A DNA stretch of 64,000 bases from Mucilaginibacter sp. PAMB04168. GTDB taxonomy: Bacteria > Bacteroidota > Bacteroidia > Sphingobacteriales > Sphingobacteriaceae. The stretch spans positions 1,116,001-1,180,000 of the forward strand of contig NZ_CP155079.2 of assembly GCF_039634365.2 (NCBI RefSeq), written 5' to 3'. The position numbers and the translations under genes are program-made. Position 1 is the first letter of the stretch. Each line of letters begins with the position of its first letter. The notes below the pieces were generated by a model. That model saw nothing but the letters and a program-made list of their open reading frames with translations. It made no database searches and was not told the origin of the DNA. Positions 53,228 through 63,200 of this stretch are shown piece by piece.

Positions 53228-54265
53228 TTATTTACGCTCTTGCTTCAACCAAGCTTGATAGGCAGCTTTTCCGCGTTCAAATTCTGCAGCAGTTGAATAA
53301 AATCTATGAGACTTGTCTTTTTTCTCCACATTTAAAACGTAATAAAAATAGCTTGTGGTGGCAGGATAAAGTGCGGCTTTAATGGAGCTTTCAGAAACCG
53401 ACGCAATAGGGCCGGGGGGAAGCCCGGCAAACTTTCTGGTATTGTACGGAGAATTTGACTCCAAGTCGCTTTTGTTAATTATCCCATCCCAACGATTTTC
53501 CATCTTTGCTATATAAACAGCAGTCTGATCTATCCCAAGCGGCATTCCTTTTTTAAGGCGATTATAGATTACTGAAGCTACCATAGGTCGCTCCTCGTTC
53601 AATCGCGATTCTGTTTCGATAAGAGAAGCAATGGTGATTATCTGGTGGGGTGTCAGTTTCAATTTGATGGCGCGAGCTGTGTACTCCGGCTTCCAAACCT
53701 TTTTAAACTCCCCAACCATTTTCTTAATGATAGCTAGAGTAGTAACAGAGCGTGGGAAATCATAAGTGTTTGGATACATATAACCTTCAAGGTTTTTAGC
53801 TTTCGGGGCTATATCCTTAATGAGTGAAACATCCTCCATAAGTTTCAATGCAGCATTTTCGCCTGCCTGTTGATTTTGAGAGAACTTCCCGGCTATTCTT
53901 TTAGCAATATCAAAGCGAGTAAAACCTTCCGGAATAGTTAATTTTATATTTCGAAGCCTTCCATTTTTCAGTTCTCTCAGTACTTCAAGCGGGGTAATTG
54001 GTGAATCGAATTGATATTCACCCGCCTGCATCTCATTGCCGGTACCAGTAAATTTCAGATATATTTTCAGCGGTGTTTGGGCAGAAAGAATTCCTTCGGA
54101 GGTAAGTTTATTGAGTATCTGACCGGGCGATGAGCCATGTGGTATTTTTATATACTGGTTATTCTTATGGTGTGCATGCGGAGCATTCAGAGATTTATGA
54201 ATCCAGTACGAAAAAACAATGATTCCAAGAATCACTATAACACTAAGAATCTTTAAAACTTTCAT
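53228..54265 (-). CDS. mltG: Endolytic transglycosylase MltG
   Basis: A 345-residue protein with one N-terminal membrane helix (residues 4-23) and a periplasmic YceG/MltG domain. The family sequence IPEGFTRFDIAKRIA is near 118, the catalytic glutamate lies in IASLIETES near 210, and NRLKKGMPLGIDQTAVY and SPYNTRKFAGLPPGPI follow. MltG cuts nascent glycan strands and helps set their length. A LysM-like region lies before the catalytic part. It converges on the DUF4397 genes. The identification is firm. Confidence 0.95.
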   Translation of the reverse strand: MKVLKILSVIVILGIIVFSYWIHKSLNAPHAHHKNNQYIKIPHGSSPGQILNKLTSEGILSAQTPLKIYLKFTGTGNEMQAGEYQFDSPITPLEVLRELKNGRLRNIKLTIPEGFTRFDIAKRIAGKFSQNQQAGENAALKLMEDVSLIKDIAPKAKNLEGYMYPNTYDFPRSVTTLAIIKKMVGEFKKVWKPEYTARAIKLKLTPHQIITIASLIETESRLNEERPMVASVIYNRLKKGMPLGIDQTAVYIAKMENRWDGIINKSDLESNSPYNTRKFAGLPPGPIASVSESSIKAALYPATTSYFYYVLNVEKKDKSHRFYSTAAEFERGKAAYQAWLKQERK

Positions 54266-54436
54266 TGAATGAACCTCAATTCGATTACCAACCGTGTATT
54301 ATTATCGGCTCTAAGATAGGATAAGTGACTTAAAATCCAAGGTTTCTACTATTACCTGCTCTCGCGTGGACCTTTCTTCTATTTATGAGATAGCTTCTCA
54401 TCTTAATATTGCTATTTTTGCTTCAAACTTTGAGCT

Positions 54437-55087
54437 TTGGAGATTATAAAAGACCTGATAGATTTTATTTTGCACATTGATAAGCATTTGGTGCAAATTA
54501 CCAGCCAGTACCAGGCCTGGACCTACCTTATCCTTTTCGTAATTATATTTGCCGAAACCGGCTTTGTGGTAACCCCATTTTTGCCGGGCGACTCGTTGCT
54601 GTTTGCAGCTGGTGCATTGATTGCCACTGGTAACTCAGGTTTGGATATTTTCCTGCTCACCATCATCTTAATTGTGGCAGCATTTTTAGGTAATACGGTT
54701 AATTATCAGCTAGGCCAGTTTTTAGGCGTAAGGGTATTTAAGCCCGAAAACAAGGTGCTCAAGCTGGACTATTATCTTAAAACTAAGGCGTTTTTTGACA
54801 AGCATGGCGGCAAGGCTGTTATTTTTAGCCGCTTTATGCCTATTATACGTACCATAGCCCCTTTTGTGGCTGGTGTTGGCCGCATGCCTTTTGGTCGTTA
54901 CAGCTTATATAACATTGTAGGCGGCGTTGCCTGGATTGTTACCTTCCTCTTTTTGGGATATTTGCTGGGTAATGTGCCTTTCTTCAAAAAGAATTTTTCG
55001 TTGATTGCTTTGGGTATCGTAGCCGTATCATTACTGCCGCCAATATGGGCGGCCTTACGGAGCAGGTTTACTCGCACTGCTGCTTAA
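54437..55087 (+). CDS. DedA-family inner-membrane protein
   Basis: A 216-residue polytopic protein of the DedA/SNARE-associated family: ETGFVVTPFLPGDSLLF near 40-56, GNTVNYQLGQFLG near 82-94, FSRFMPIIRTIAPFVAGVGRMPFGRY near 136-160. DedA proteins are lipid or undecaprenyl-phosphate flippases. The start is TTG (54437): a stop codon lies just upstream and no ATG exists before residue 140. The gene's last 33 bases overlap the convergent phospholipase-like gene. Good family match. Confidence 0.9.
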   Translation: MEIIKDLIDFILHIDKHLVQITSQYQAWTYLILFVIIFAETGFVVTPFLPGDSLLFAAGALIATGNSGLDIFLLTIILIVAAFLGNTVNYQLGQFLGVRVFKPENKVLKLDYYLKTKAFFDKHGGKAVIFSRFMPIIRTIAPFVAGVGRMPFGRYSLYNIVGGVAWIVTFLFLGYLLGNVPFFKKNFSLIALGIVAVSLLPPIWAALRSRFTRTAA

Positions 55088-56080
55088 AGGCGGCGCTGGT
55101 ACCGGTTTGTTTACTAAACCAAGGTCTGGTAACTTTGTAATCTTGCCGATTTTATACAGGGCAACTTCATGGGCCAATCTTTGCTTGATAACGAGATTAG
55201 GTACTGAGTCTATGAGTTTGTAGAGATCAGGCTGGCCGGCGTCAACCCATGCCGAATACCAGTAGCTGCCTATATTAAGCACAGCCACCCGCATACGGCG
55301 CTGTACCATCCCCTTAAGCAGTGCATGGTAGGCGCGGCAGTAAGCGGCCGAATAATCTTTCACCTTCCGTTTACCTCTCTGTACTATCTCATACTTTTTA
55401 TTGGCCGGAAAAGTCTTTTCTAACTGGCGCTGTAAGCGTAATACAGAGTCGACGCTTTTGTAAGAGCTGCGGCACAGAATAAAGGCTTGCCAAAGTGGGT
55501 TTTCCAGGTACCGGGCTTTACCAACATAGTAATAATAGCTGTCGCCGAATTGTTCGGGCAGGCGGCTTTCCCATAACGAGTGTATGCCCTCCTGGTGGGT
55601 AAGCTGCCCATCGTGATTTTGCGTTGTATGTAGCGGCACACAGGCATCGGCTACATAATGACCCAAATAGGCAGAGTAATGTAATATAGCACTGGTGTCT
55701 TTATTCTTAAAGGCATCAACCAGGCGGTAATAATTGTGCTGAATGGTCCAGGGTAGGGTGCCATACTTATATAAGGTATCGGCTGTGTATTTCTGTATAG
55801 CATCATTCCACTTTTGTGGTACAGTGTGAAAAGGGTCTTTCCCAAAATGATCGGCGTCAAAATAGTGTCGGGGTATTTCAGTCGAGTCAACATACCGGCG
55901 CTTATCGGCACTGGTGGCATGTTCGGTTATGTAAGTGATGTTAGCCTCATAAAAACTGCTCATACCTTTGGGTAAGGTAAAAACAGCTAGCCGGTTAATG
56001 CGATAATGTGCATAAAAGCCCCATGATGCGCACATAAAAACGAGTAGAACCGCTGCAAAAAATCGCACAAAGATTTTCAA
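55055..56080 (-). CDS. Zinc-dependent phospholipase C/S1-P1 nuclease-like protein
   Basis: A 341-residue secreted protein. A signal peptide could be cut before Trp20 in WGFYAHYRIN, and an N-terminal tryptophan is itself a zinc ligand in this fold. Further candidate ligands are in FDADHFG (about 70), LHYSAYLGHYVADACVPLHTTQN (about 133-155, His and Asp) and HSLWES (about 167). The tail after residue 315 is rich in proline and serine. It may hydrolyse phospholipids or nucleic acids outside the cytoplasm. Its 3' end overlaps the DedA gene by 33 bases. Confidence 0.8.
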   Translation of the reverse strand: MKIFVRFFAAVLLVFMCASWGFYAHYRINRLAVFTLPKGMSSFYEANITYITEHATSADKRRYVDSTEIPRHYFDADHFGKDPFHTVPQKWNDAIQKYTADTLYKYGTLPWTIQHNYYRLVDAFKNKDTSAILHYSAYLGHYVADACVPLHTTQNHDGQLTHQEGIHSLWESRLPEQFGDSYYYYVGKARYLENPLWQAFILCRSSYKSVDSVLRLQRQLEKTFPANKKYEIVQRGKRKVKDYSAAYCRAYHALLKGMVQRRMRVAVLNIGSYWYSAWVDAGQPDLYKLIDSVPNLVIKQRLAHEVALYKIGKITKLPDLGLVNKPVPAPPLSSSASKPAP

Positions 56081-56244
56081 TTGTTAAGGCGCTGCTTTTA
56101 AAGGAATTAAATGCCTAAAGGTCGTTAAGATGCTATTTAAGCAGCAAGTTACAAAAAAACAATATACTACCACTTTAAGTTTTACGTATATATACAAGCA
56201 CTATATGGCTCTTGAGCCTGTTTATTTTTACTTAAATTTCATCT

Positions 56245-56940
56245 ATGAAAAGATTTCCTACTGCTTTAAAGCAAACGCTACGTTATGCATTTGTTGGTTT
56301 ATTGGGCCTGTCGTTGCTATCATCATGTAAAAAAGACGATCCGTATGATTTTAAGGATACGATAACTGCAGATGTAAACCTGATTAACGCCAGTCCGGAT
56401 GCCACCGCAGCCCGCCTATATGTTGATGATGTTTTACGTACACCTAATGGTGTAAATTATGGCGATGCTTCTGGCTATAATAAAAGCTTTCTGGGCGATC
56501 AGGACGTGGAAATTAGATCGGTGTCGGGAGAGGCTGTATTAGCCAGCACCCACGGGCAATTCGATGCTTATGCTAGCTACACTTATTTTTTGGTTGGGCA
56601 AAATAGCAGCCTTGGGCTGGTTATAGTAACCGATGATTTAGCCGCACCAAGTGCTGGCAAAGCTAAAATACGTTTTGTAAATGCTGCGCCTAATGCGAGC
56701 AACGCAACACTGAATAACGGTAGTACCGTACTAGTAGGTCCGCAAAATTTTAGAGGCATTGCACCATCAACCGAAGTTGCCGCTGGTAGTTACACGTTAA
56801 CTGTTGCAAGTGGCCTTGTGCGTTCTGCAACAACAACAGTTAATCTGGAAAGCGGAAAAATTTACACCGTTTATGCTAAAGGTTTGATCGGCACTGCTGG
56901 TGCTTCGGCATTTGGTGTAGGTGTATTTGTGAATAAGTAA
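56245..56940 (+). CDS. DUF4397-family lipoprotein
   Basis: A 231-residue lipoprotein (LLSSC, cysteine 28, followed by KKDD). Repeat 1: VNLINASPDATAARLYVDD near residue 45. Repeat 2: IRFVNAAPNASNATLNNG near 145, and the closing strand GKIYTVYAKGLIG. It is the most canonical of the three copies in the window. The KKDD after the lipidated cysteine resembles a surface-export signal of Bacteroidota lipoproteins; that is inference. Function unknown. Confidence 0.8.
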   Translation: MKRFPTALKQTLRYAFVGLLGLSLLSSCKKDDPYDFKDTITADVNLINASPDATAARLYVDDVLRTPNGVNYGDASGYNKSFLGDQDVEIRSVSGEAVLASTHGQFDAYASYTYFLVGQNSSLGLVIVTDDLAAPSAGKAKIRFVNAAPNASNATLNNGSTVLVGPQNFRGIAPSTEVAAGSYTLTVASGLVRSATTTVNLESGKIYTVYAKGLIGTAGASAFGVGVFVNK

Positions 56941-57018
56941 TACGTTAACCGGCTTTCAGTCAGTATATAGGCTTTTCTGGATATTAAACGGCTCTGTGAA
57001 AAAAAAATTAAATGACGC

Positions 57019-57049
57019 TTGATAGTTTTATTTTTTTGAAATATATTTG
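57019..57049 (+). promoter_or_regulatory. Promoter of rpsT
   Basis: TTG (57019-57021) and TATATTTG (57042-57049) are separated by exactly 20 bases, a near-perfect Bacteroidota housekeeping promoter. The start codon is 33 bases downstream of the -7 box. Confidence 0.75.
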
Positions 57050-57082
57050 CAGTCCGAAAAATAATAAGACAATTAGCTAAAA

Positions 57083-57337
57083 ATGGCAAATCATAAATCA
57101 GCAATTAAAAGAATCAGAGCTAACGCTGCGAAGCGTCTGCGCAACAGATACCAAGCTAAAACTACCAGAAATGCTATCAAGAAATTAAGAGGCTCTACTA
57201 CAAAAGCTGAGGCAGCGCCTTTATTAACGACAGTAATTTCTATGCTTGACCGTTTAGCTAAGAAAAACGTTATTCACAAAAACAAAGCATCTAACAATAA
57301 GTCAAAACTGACTAAATTTGTTAACGGCTTACAATAA
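57083..57337 (+). CDS. rpsT: 30S ribosomal protein S20
   Basis: An 84-residue, highly basic protein beginning [18 protein letters not shown], the standard S20 start, with helices through [36 protein letters not shown]. It binds 16S rRNA early in small-subunit assembly. It has its own strong promoter and terminator. The length is normal. The identification is certain. Confidence 0.97.
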   Translation: MANHKSAIKRIRANAAKRLRNRYQAKTTRNAIKKLRGSTTKAEAAPLLTTVISMLDRLAKKNVIHKNKASNNKSKLTKFVNGLQ

Positions 57338-57354
57338 TATTCATTTTTGTAATT

Positions 57355-57391
57355 AAAAAAGGGCTGCATTTATGATGCGGCCCTTTTTTGT
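57355..57391 (+). terminator. Terminator of rpsT
   Basis: AAAAAAGGGC(T)GCAT pairs with ATGCGGCCCTTTTTT around a 5-base loop, then TTTTG continues. It is a strong intrinsic terminator 17 bases past the stop. Confidence 0.88.
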
Positions 57392-57421
57392 TTTAAATTA
57401 TTTTTTGAATAGCTTACAGCC

Positions 57422-58120
57422 GTGGATACATATGAAACTAAAATAAGTATAAAGGCATGGGCAGAGGAAGACCGACCGCGTGAAAAACTAAACAGCCAGG
57501 GCAGGCGGGCCCTTAGCGATGCCGAACTGATTGCCATACTAATTGGTTCGGGCAGCCGTACCGAATCGGCCGTGGAGTTGAGCAAGCGCATTTTACACCA
57601 CTACGATAACGATCTGCAAAAACTGGGTAAAGTTTCGGTAAGCGAGTTATCTAAATTTAAAGGCATTGGCGAGGCTAAAGCTATTTCTATAATTGCAGCC
57701 CTCGAATTGGGCCGCCGCCGGGATGACACCGAGGTGAAAGTGCCCGAAACTATTAACGGCAGCCGTAGTGTATACCAGGTAATGCGCCGCCACCTGGTAG
57801 ATCTTAACCATGAAGAGTTTTGGATCTTGCTGCTTAGTCGGAGTTGCAAAATCATAGGCAAAGAACTTATCAGTAAAGGCGGCCTTTCGGGTACTGTGGC
57901 CGATCCCAAGATCATTTTCAGCATAGCTTTGCAGCATCAGGCATCGTCTATTATCATGGCGCATAATCATCCGTCGGGCAACCTGAAACCCAGCCAGCAG
58001 GATATAGATTTAACAAAAAAAATTCATCAGGCAGGCCGCATTCTTGATATTGGCGTACTAGACCATTTGATTATTACCGATGGGGGATATTTTAGCTTTG
58101 CCGATGAAGGTTTATTGTAA
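57422..58120 (+). CDS. radC: RadC-family JAMM protein
   Basis: A 232-residue protein. An N-terminal helix-hairpin-helix part starts at IKAWAEEDRPREKL and includes LSKFKGIGEAKA near 78. The C-terminal JAB1/MPN-like domain has the zinc motif AHNHPSGN...S..D near residues 180-193. RadC is a widespread protein whose role in DNA repair has been questioned. The start is GTG at 57422, immediately before the conserved part; the nearby ATG is out of frame. The family call is firm. Confidence 0.94.
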   Translation: MDTYETKISIKAWAEEDRPREKLNSQGRRALSDAELIAILIGSGSRTESAVELSKRILHHYDNDLQKLGKVSVSELSKFKGIGEAKAISIIAALELGRRRDDTEVKVPETINGSRSVYQVMRRHLVDLNHEEFWILLLSRSCKIIGKELISKGGLSGTVADPKIIFSIALQHQASSIIMAHNHPSGNLKPSQQDIDLTKKIHQAGRILDIGVLDHLIITDGGYFSFADEGLL

Positions 58121-58252
58121 AGTATATAACTCTTTCGGGTAAATATATATTCTTGTGTAACAATGTATTCTACCAACGGTGAGATATGCACAAATCTCGT
58201 TTTCGTTTGTTATCGTATGTTAATATCTTATAAGTTAAAAACTGACTCCTTC

Positions 58253-59383
58253 ATGAAGTTTGGGGCTAGTGCTTTAAGTAATAAACAAATTATGCAAGTT
58301 ACGGAACAAGAAGTTTTTATACAGGTTGGAGAATTGTCAAAGGACGTTTATTTTATATACGATATTGCCCGGAAAGAATTTAATTACATTAGCCCGGCCT
58401 TTTCAGCGGTTTGGGGTATTGGTGCGGCTAAGGCCGTTAAAAATCCGTTGGTGATGTTAAATGTGGTGCATGACGAAGATCGCGAGCATGTTTTGAATTG
58501 TTTAAATGATTTTAAAAATACGCTTAAAGAAACGCAATTCACCTTTAGAATTAATTACGACGACGAAGCTTTTAAACATCTATGCGTAAGTCTTTACCCC
58601 ATTAAAGAGCAGGGTGGGTTAACATGTGTTGCCGGCATAGCTGAAGACATCACTATAACACAGCAAAACATCTTTTATACAGAAAAGATTAACGCACGCA
58701 AAAATTCAACATTGGAGATACTTGCGCATGATTTAAAAGGGCCGCTCGGCACTATAAGCATGATGGCTTCTTCCATTAAACGGGAGGCGCAGCTCGATTT
58801 AAAAGATAAAGAGCGAATACTACAGGCTGCAATGTTCATACAGGATATGTGTGCCCGCAATATTGCTCTGATACGCAGCCTCGTTAACCAGGAGTTTCTG
58901 GAATCGGCAGAGGTGATGCTGCGTAAGGAAAGGGCCGACCTGGTTTGGGAAATACGCGATGTGATACGTAACTACCAGAGCGCAGAGCAGCATCTGGCTA
59001 AGCGGTTTATACTTACAAGTCGGCATGAAAAGTTGTTTATACAATTGGATAGTCTGAAATTTATGCAGGTTATCAATAATCTTATATCAAACGCCATTAA
59101 ATTTACACCAGATAATGGTAATATTGAGGTGAGTATTGAAGACAATGCCGACAGTGTGTTAGTTACTATTGCAGACAATGGGATTGGTATACCCAGCCAT
59201 TTGCAACCCTACTTATTCGATAAATTTACACGAGCCCGCAGACCCGGTTTGCGTGGCGAAGAACCGGTTGGTTTAGGTATGTCTATCATCAAAACCATTG
59301 TTGAACTGCACGGCGGCGATATAACTTTTGATAGTGAAGAAGACAAGGGCAGTCGTTTTTATGTAAAAATACCCAAAAAATAG
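58253..59383 (+). CDS. PAS-domain sensor histidine kinase
   Basis: About 376 residues from the ATG at 58253; an earlier in-frame ATG (58163) would add 30 residues of no clear use. A PAS fold (DVYFIYDIARKEFNYISPAF) is at about 25-130. HisKA contains HDLKGPLGTI, where LKGP replaces the common ELRTP. HATPase is intact: NLISNAIKFTP, DNGIGIP, GLGMSIIK. No transmembrane helix is seen, so it is a soluble kinase. No response regulator is adjacent; it belongs to a cluster of three sensor genes. Confidence 0.88.
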   Translation: MKFGASALSNKQIMQVTEQEVFIQVGELSKDVYFIYDIARKEFNYISPAFSAVWGIGAAKAVKNPLVMLNVVHDEDREHVLNCLNDFKNTLKETQFTFRINYDDEAFKHLCVSLYPIKEQGGLTCVAGIAEDITITQQNIFYTEKINARKNSTLEILAHDLKGPLGTISMMASSIKREAQLDLKDKERILQAAMFIQDMCARNIALIRSLVNQEFLESAEVMLRKERADLVWEIRDVIRNYQSAEQHLAKRFILTSRHEKLFIQLDSLKFMQVINNLISNAIKFTPDNGNIEVSIEDNADSVLVTIADNGIGIPSHLQPYLFDKFTRARRPGLRGEEPVGLGMSIIKTIVELHGGDITFDSEEDKGSRFYVKIPKK

Positions 59384-59562
59384 ATTTGCGCTAAACGCAT
59401 TTTTTTTGTCTTAAAAGACAACTTTTTTCGTATGGTTTACGTAAAAAGACCAAAGTGATAGCGTATAGATACGTTCTTTGCTGATTTAACTACCTGATTT
59501 TTTAGCTGCTACATTAAACTATTACTCTTTTTTTCCATCTTGTATTCATAGTTATAAGTTGT

Positions 59563-60222
59563 ATGTCAGTTATTTTTTTGGAAGATAAAATGCGTAAAGT
59601 AGCTGAACAGGAAAGCCGGGTTCGGAAAAGTGTTTTCAGGCATTGGGAGGCTGAGCGCAAGCGCATGGCCGACGTGTTGCAGGAAGATATTGCACAGCTG
59701 GTTGCTATTGCCAAGATAAAGCTATCTGAGAGTAACGCGGTTGATGTAGACAATTGCCTGGCTATGGCTTTAAAGCAACTGAACCGGTTGTCGTTTGAGA
59801 TGAAGCCACAGATACTCGAGCATTTTGGATTAGCCGCCGCTTTACAAGAACTGATTGCCCATAACGTTAGCGCTGCAGCCGATTACAGCATTACGCATGT
59901 GACCGAACTGCCCGAAGATATGGACCCGTTAATGGAGGCAGCGATTTTCAGGCTAATACAAGATGTGCTGGGTAACTTACTATCACTTAAATTGCGCGCC
60001 CTGAATTTTGAAATCAACCGTGAGGACGAATGCATTGCTATTAAAAGTCTGATTACTGTTGATTCGTTCAACGGCGAAGCATCATCCAGGCTAACTGAGC
60101 AGGCGCTCACGAAAAATATTGTACATATAATGTATTTGTTTGATGCTGAAGCTACTTTCCTCTTCCACAACGATTATAAGGTCGAAATGACCATACATCT
60201 TAACGAAAAACATTTACACTAA
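59563..60222 (+). CDS. Apparent pseudo-histidine kinase (HisKA_3-like)
   Basis: A 219-residue soluble protein. Residues 25-60 have the shape of a HisKA_3 dimerisation helix (ERKRMADVLQEDIAQL), but the phosphorylated histidine position (usually xxLHD) is Q. The helix near 75-100 (LNRLSFEMKPQILEHFGLAAALQEL) matches the second helix of the NarL-type kinases. The ATPase part keeps a weak N-box (RLIQDVLGNLLSLKL) and has no glycine-rich G box. It thus may bind or regulate another kinase rather than phosphorylate. An alternative ATG is at 59590. It lies between two true kinase genes. Role not known. Confidence 0.65.
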   Translation: MSVIFLEDKMRKVAEQESRVRKSVFRHWEAERKRMADVLQEDIAQLVAIAKIKLSESNAVDVDNCLAMALKQLNRLSFEMKPQILEHFGLAAALQELIAHNVSAAADYSITHVTELPEDMDPLMEAAIFRLIQDVLGNLLSLKLRALNFEINREDECIAIKSLITVDSFNGEASSRLTEQALTKNIVHIMYLFDAEATFLFHNDYKVEMTIHLNEKHLH

Positions 60223-60289
60223 CATTAAAGAAAGTGTGTTAAAGTCAGATGTAAAGAAAGACAACAACTACAGCTCCGCGCAAATTTCT

Positions 60290-63200
60290 TTACGCTAAGG
60301 GCAAGCTGAAGTAAAATGTTGAACCTATACCTACCTGGCTATCTACCCAAATTAGACCATCGTGCCGCTGTATAATTTCGGCGCACAGGTAAAGGCCAAT
60401 ACCAAAGCCTGATATGGTTTGTGTGTGCTTACTATCAACTCTGTAATAGCGTTCAAAAAGCTTTTCGGTATCCTCAGGCCTTATACCCATCCCCTCATCT
60501 TTTACGCCTACACGTATATTGTTATCTATTACAAGGCAGTTTACTTCAATAGTTTTGCCTTTAGGTGAGTATTTCACTGCGTTGCTAAGCAAATTCGAAA
60601 TTACAGATCCAATTTTGTCCCGATCTGCATTTATTGTAACTTCCTCACAAGGCAATAAAATTATTTGATGACTATGAACCGTTAACCTGTTCTCATCAAC
60701 TATCTCTTTTACCAGTTCATCAAGTCTGAAAGGTGCTTTGTCCAGATGTATTTTGCCGGCTTCTAATCGTGATACGTTTAGAAACCCATTGATAAGTGTT
60801 CCCATCTTTTTTACCTGCACATTTACCTTATCAAGGGCATTTGCGGTGAAAGCATCATCAGCCTTGGTTGCCCTGGCATGCAGCATTTGCACGTAAGCGC
60901 TGAGTGAGGTAAGCGGTGTTTTCAATTCATGGCTTACCATGCCAATAAAATCGTTTTTGCGTACCTCGTCCTGCTTTTGTTCGGTAATATCCATCAGCAC
61001 TCCCGAAAAGTAAGCCGACTTGCCTTGCGTGTTCTGGTTTAATTTTCCGGCAGCCCGTACCCAGCGTAGCTTTTGATCGTGATAGCCAATTACAGGGTGT
61101 TCTACATGATAACTATCGCCACGGCTTATTGCCCTGTTAACGGAAGTTTCCACGTAGTGGCGATATTCATCAGGTATTTGCTCAATTATTGTGTGGTAGT
61201 TAATGGCATCGTTGGCATAAAAGCCCAGAAGTTCTTTGCATCTGGCCGATGCAGTGAACTCATTGGTTTCTATATTCATATGCCAGGTGCCTACCTTAGC
61301 TGCTTCTACCGAAAAGCGTAGCATTTCCTCGGTTTGCTCTACCTTTTTACGGGTCAGTACCTGTTCTGTAACAATATTAGCTACCAATACAATGCTGGTA
61401 GTTTTGCCTTCCTCGTCCTTAAGCGGGTGATATACAAAGTTGGTATATACTTCTTCTATTACGCCTTTATGCTCAAGTAGCGCTTTTACCTCGTTACCAT
61501 AATAAGGTTCGCCGGTTGTATATACGTTGTCAAGTATGTTTAAAAAGTCCTGTCCCTGTAGTTCAGGTAACGCTTCGCTTAACGGCATGCCAATAACCTC
61601 GCTGGTTTTGCCCCAGGCCTCCAGCACTTTATTGTTGGCGGCTTCTATAATTAAATCTTTTCCGGTTAGAAGTGATATGGCAATAGGTGCATCGGCAAGC
61701 ATATAACGTAAACGCGCTTCGCTTTCTGCCAGCCTGCTTACAATCTCTTTTAAACTATCACGTGTGGCAGCTAATTCTTCATTGGTCGACAACAGCTCTT
61801 CATTAGCCGAAGCCAGTTCTTCATTGGTCGACATCAGTTCTTCATTCAGGTTTTGCTGCTCAACGTAGCTTCTTTCGAGTAGCTGCCTGGTTTGTACCTT
61901 ATCGGTTATGTCTTCAGCGGCAACAATAATTCCGGTTACATTGCCCTGGTTGTCAAATATTGGGTCGTAGTAAAAGCTTACATACTTTTGCACAGACTTA
62001 TCGCCAATTTGCAGGTAAAATACTTCTTCTTCTTGCCCGTAACCTTTTCCCGTTTCATAAACCTGCTTCAAAAGATTAGGGAACGGCTGCCCTTCAAGTT
62101 CTGGCAGTACTTCCAGCAGGGTGCGGCCTGTAACTTCATCGATGGTTTTGCTCCATAAATTCACCAGTTGCTGGTTAGCAATTTCAATAAGCCAATCCCG
62201 GCCATGCAGTATCATCAGCGCGTAATGGGCCGACATAACCATGTTGCGCAGATTGTTTTCGCTTTCTTCGATCCGTTGGCGTGCTACTACCTGCTCAGTA
62301 ACATCAACCGCTGATTGTATTACTCCGGTAACTTCACCTTTCTCTAACAATGGTTTATAAAGTATATTAAAGTAACCCGTGCCCTGCTCGCCATTTCGGT
62401 TCAATAATACGGCTTGCTCGTAACCTGTCCATTCTTTGCCATTCTGGTAAGTTTGCTCAAGGCGTTCAATGATTGCCTGCCCGGCTAATTCAGGCATAGC
62501 ATCAAATAAGTTTTTGCCAATTATGGAGTTATCTTTGTCAATTAACAGCAGCATAGGCGGATTAACAACCTCTAACCGCATATTCGGCCCGCGGGTCACC
62601 ATTGTTGGAACGGGGCTTTGCTCTATCAGGCTCCTGAAACGTGCTTCACTCTCCGCTAAATCTTTAGTGCGGCTTAATACACGCTCTTCTAATTCTGAAT
62701 TTAACGCAGCCAGATGAATCTGCGATAAATGCAGTTCATCATTAGTGGCGCTGAGCTCTTCGTTGGTTGTAGCCAGCTCTTCATTCAAAATCTGCTCACG
62801 CTGCAGTGCGCCGCTTTGCTCATAAGCAAACCCGTTATTTAAAATAGTGCCCACATATATGGCCACTGAAGCTAAAAAGTGCTGGTAATCACTATCCAGT
62901 TTTTTACGGGGAGACAGGCCCATAACCAGGTAACCCGTAATTTTAGCTTCATCACGACTGATTGGCGCAATTAACGCCTCGCGGCAGGGCTCGCCCCAAA
63001 TGCTTTGAACAGCGTGAGGCAGGTATTTATCCAGGTCGGGTATGTGTTCAACATTGCCAGAACCGTTACTGTGAGGCCAGCTTACACTTAACCCGTCATT
63101 TTCTGCAATTCCGCCGCTTGCAACTAATTGAGGCTGAGTGTTTTTGTTTTCGGTTGAGAATAGCAGGTAAAATGGAATGTCTTCCTGGCAATTATCTAAG

